Source: Corynebacterium glucuronolyticum (GTDB lineage: Bacteria > Actinomycetota > Actinomycetes > Mycobacteriales > Mycobacteriaceae). Taken from it: DNA of 64,000 bases. The notes under the pieces are model-generated. The model saw only the letters and a list, made by a program, of their open reading frames with translations. It was not told the origin of the DNA and made no database searches. Positions within the stretch are counted from its first letter, which is position 1, and each line of letters begins with the position of its first letter. Of the stretch, positions 61,870-64,000 are shown piece after piece. The position numbers were made by a program, and so were the translations under genes. The DNA lies in NCBI GenBank assembly GCA_022772305.1, contig JALFAQ010000045.1, positions 1 to 64,000 of the forward strand, given 5' to 3'.

Positions 61870-64000
61870 TTACTTCTCAGGAACGTCGAGCTCAATACCG
61901 ATGTTGGCGGCAACCTTTTGGATCAGGTCGATGGCAGAGTCTGCAATGACAGAGCCAGGACCGTAGATTGCGATGACGCCCATATCGTAGAGCTCCTGGT
62001 AGTCACCCGGAGGGATGACACCGCCGACGCAAATGAGGATGTCCTCGCGGCCGAGCTTCTTCAGCTCTTCCTTCAGTGCCGGCACCAGCGTGAGGTGGCC
62101 AGCAGCGAGTGAGGACACACCGACAACGTGGACGTCGGCATCCACGGCTGCACGTGCAGCTTCGGCAGGGGTCTGGAACAACGGTCCCACGTCGACGTCC
62201 ATGCCCATATCGGCATAGGCGGAAGCGACGACCTTCTGACCACGGTCGTGGCCGTCCTGACCCATCTTCGCGATGAAGATACGGGGACGACGCCCCTCTT
62301 CCTTCTCAAAAGCGTCGGACAGGGCGATGGCGCGCTGAACGTTATCCACCTTGCCCTCCTTTCCTACCTCATCCTTGTACACGCCAGAGAGGGTCTTAAC
62401 CTCGGCCTCGTGGCGCCCGAAGACCTTCTCCAGAGCCATGGAGATTTCGCCCACAGTAGCCTTGGCGCGTGCAGCGTCAACAGAGAGCTTGAGGAGGTTG
62501 AGCGACAGGTCGCCCGGCTTCTTCTCGTCCTCGTGTGCTGCAGCGTAGGTAAGGGCATCGAGGGTCTTCTGAACCTCAGCCTCATCACGCTCTTCACGCA
62601 GTTTCTTGAGCTTTTCCAGCTGCTCGTGGCGAACGCGGGAGTTCTCAACCTTGAGAACCTCAATCTCCTCGTCCTCCAGAGCGTTGTACTTGTTCACACC
62701 GATGAGGGCCTGGCGACCGGAATCGATGCGAGCCTGAGTACGTGCAGCAGACTCCTCAATACGGAGTTTCGGAATACCTTCGATGGTGGCCTGAGCCATA
62801 CCGCCGGCTTCCTCAACCTCCTGGATGTGCTTGCGTGCGCGGGAAGCGAGCTCTGCAGTCAGCTTCTCTACGTAGTACGAACCTGCCCAAACATCGACTG
62901 GCGCAACAGTGCCGGACTCCTGCTGCAGAAGCAGCTGGGTATTACGGGCAATACGTGCGGAGAAGTCACTCGGCAGGGCCAGTGCCTCATCAAGGGCGTT
63001 GGTGTGCAGCGACTGGGTCTGGCCCTGCGTTGCAGCCATCGCCTCGATGCAAGTACGTGCAACGTTGTTGTACACGTCCTGGGCGGTCAGGGACCAGCCA
63101 GAGGTCTGGGAGTGCGTGCGCAGTGACTGTGACTTCGGGTTCTTCGGATTGAACTTGCCCACGAGCTCGCTCCACAGGAGACGGCCAGCGCGCAGCTTTG
63201 CGATCTCCATGAAGGTGTTCATGGAAATACCCCAGAAGAAAGACAGACGCGGTGCGAACTTATCAACCTCGAGGCCTACGTCCTCACCAGCGCGGATGTA
63301 CTCGATGCCATCGGCCAGTGTGTAGGCCAGCTCGAGGTCAGCGGTAGCACCAGCTTCCTGGATGTGGTAGCCGGAAATGGAGATGGAGTTCCAGCGCGGC
63401 ATCTTCAACGAGGTGTACTCGAAGATGTTGGAGATGATACGCATGGAGGGCTTCGGCGGGTAGATGTAGGTGTTACGAACCATGAACTCCTTGAGGATGT
63501 CGTTCTGGATCGTACCTGCCAACTGCTCCGGCTCAACGCCCTGCTCCTCTGCCACAACAATGTAGAGGGCGAGAATCGGGAGCACGGCACCGTTCATCGT
63601 CATCGACACAGACACGTTGGAAAGGTCGATGCCCTGGAACAGCTCGCGCATATCGAGGATGGAGTCGATGGCCACACCGGCCATGCCCACGTCGCCGAGC
63701 ACGCGCTCATTATCGGAATCATAGCCGCGGTGCGTAGCGAGGTCGAAGGCCACGGACAGGCCCTTCTGACCAGCGGCCAGGTTGCGGCGGTAGAACGCGT
63801 TCGACTCGGCAGCGGTGGAGAAACCAGCGTACTGACGAATCGTCCACGGACGGTTGGTGTACATGGTGGCGTATGGGCCACGCATGAACGGACGGAATCC
63901 TGGTAAGGAGTCCAGTGGGTGCGGGTTCTCCCCAGACAGGAGAGCATCGCGGTCTGCGCGGTTGAATACGCGCTTAACCTCGATGCCTTCCGGCGTCTCC
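61870..64000 (-). CDS. mutB: Methylmalonyl-CoA mutase large subunit, 5' end outside window (partial)
   Basis: The frame stays open to the right edge (710 codons), so only about the first 25-30 residues are missing; the ATG at 63885 is internal ([11 protein letters not shown] and [10 protein letters not shown] lie upstream in frame). Adenosylcobalamin-dependent interconversion of methylmalonyl-CoA and succinyl-CoA. TIM-barrel substrate segment [20 protein letters not shown], then [20 protein letters not shown]. The C-terminal B12-binding domain has DGHDRGQKV (the D-x-H-x-x-G cobalt-ligand motif) and a [10 protein letters not shown] plus GGVIPPGDY Rossmann-like half. The small subunit and start are outside the window. 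Confidence 0.96.
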   Translation of the reverse strand, partial: ETPEGIEVKRVFNRADRDALLSGENPHPLDSLPGFRPFMRGPYATMYTNRPWTIRQYAGFSTAAESNAFYRRNLAAGQKGLSVAFDLATHRGYDSDNERVLGDVGMAGVAIDSILDMRELFQGIDLSNVSVSMTMNGAVLPILALYIVVAEEQGVEPEQLAGTIQNDILKEFMVRNTYIYPPKPSMRIISNIFEYTSLKMPRWNSISISGYHIQEAGATADLELAYTLADGIEYIRAGEDVGLEVDKFAPRLSFFWGISMNTFMEIAKLRAGRLLWSELVGKFNPKNPKSQSLRTHSQTSGWSLTAQDVYNNVARTCIEAMAATQGQTQSLHTNALDEALALPSDFSARIARNTQLLLQQESGTVAPVDVWAGSYYVEKLTAELASRARKHIQEVEEAGGMAQATIEGIPKLRIEESAARTQARIDSGRQALIGVNKYNALEDEEIEVLKVENSRVRHEQLEKLKKLREERDEAEVQKTLDALTYAAAHEDEKKPGDLSLNLLKLSVDAARAKATVGEISMALEKVFGRHEAEVKTLSGVYKDEVGKEGKVDNVQRAIALSDAFEKEEGRRPRIFIAKMGQDGHDRGQKVVASAYADMGMDVDVGPLFQTPAEAARAAVDADVHVVGVSSLAAGHLTLVPALKEELKKLGREDILICVGGVIPPGDYQELYDMGVIAIYGPGSVIADSAIDLIQKVAANIGIELDVPEK

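Overview
The window is a chromosomal segment of a mycolic-acid-containing Corynebacterium, probably not C. glutamicum itself. It carries the core corynomycolate and arabinogalactan genes (glfT2, the decaprenylphosphoryl-ribose genes, aftB, two mycoloyltransferases, fadD32, pks13, accD). It also has mshC of mycothiol synthesis and a Pup/Dop/PafA/ARC set without proteasome genes, which is typical of corynebacteria. Base composition is high-GC (about 60% by eye), with a few AT-richer patches, the clearest at about 40.4-41.2 kb. No rRNA, CRISPR array, prophage or intact insertion sequence is visible.

Region 1 (1-20.7 kb) is the cell-envelope locus. A partial LGFP-repeat secreted protein and a DUF5129 membrane protein lie on the minus strand. 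A long plus-strand run follows: glfT2, PAP2 phosphatase, UbiA-type phosphoribosyltransferase, aftB, short mycoloyltransferase, PS1-type mycoloyltransferase with LGFP repeats, lipoprotein, cutinase-like lipase, fadD32, pks13 and accD. FadD32 activates the meromycolate chain, AccD (in a carboxylase complex) carboxylates the alpha branch, Pks13 condenses them, and the mycoloyltransferases attach the product to trehalose and to arabinan made with AftB, GlfT2 and the DPR pathway. Directly after accD is a gene missed by size filters: a 35-residue hydrophobic acidic peptide with its own promoter and strong terminator, resembling the PorA/PorH class of mycoloylated corynebacterial peptides.

Region 2 (20.7-40.4 kb) begins at a probable synteny junction marked by a gene fragment. 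A minus-strand operon pepQ-cobL-cobM-cobK has only part of the corrin pathway. A signal-less trypsin-like protein diverges from it. Then comes the large minus-strand block helY, tatC, tatA, pafC, pafB, pafA, pup, dop, arc, trmI, a small acidic protein and an M18 aminopeptidase, with a RecB-type nuclease on the plus strand.

Region 3 (40.4-58.7 kb) is mixed metabolism: an AT-rich membrane protein with an NPCBM-like end, fhs, aspA, a 1-kb gene-poor stretch, two tandem C1 peptidases, hisG/hisE, an HAD phosphatase, an MFS transporter, mshC, uppP, an LppL-like lipoprotein, pyrD and a PEBP-family protein.

Region 4 (58.7-64 kb) has tRNA-Leu(GAG), a GNAT acetyltransferase, a cupin, meaB and the large subunit of methylmalonyl-CoA mutase, which runs off the right edge.

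All functional calls rest on reading motifs and gene order by eye; no database search was run.
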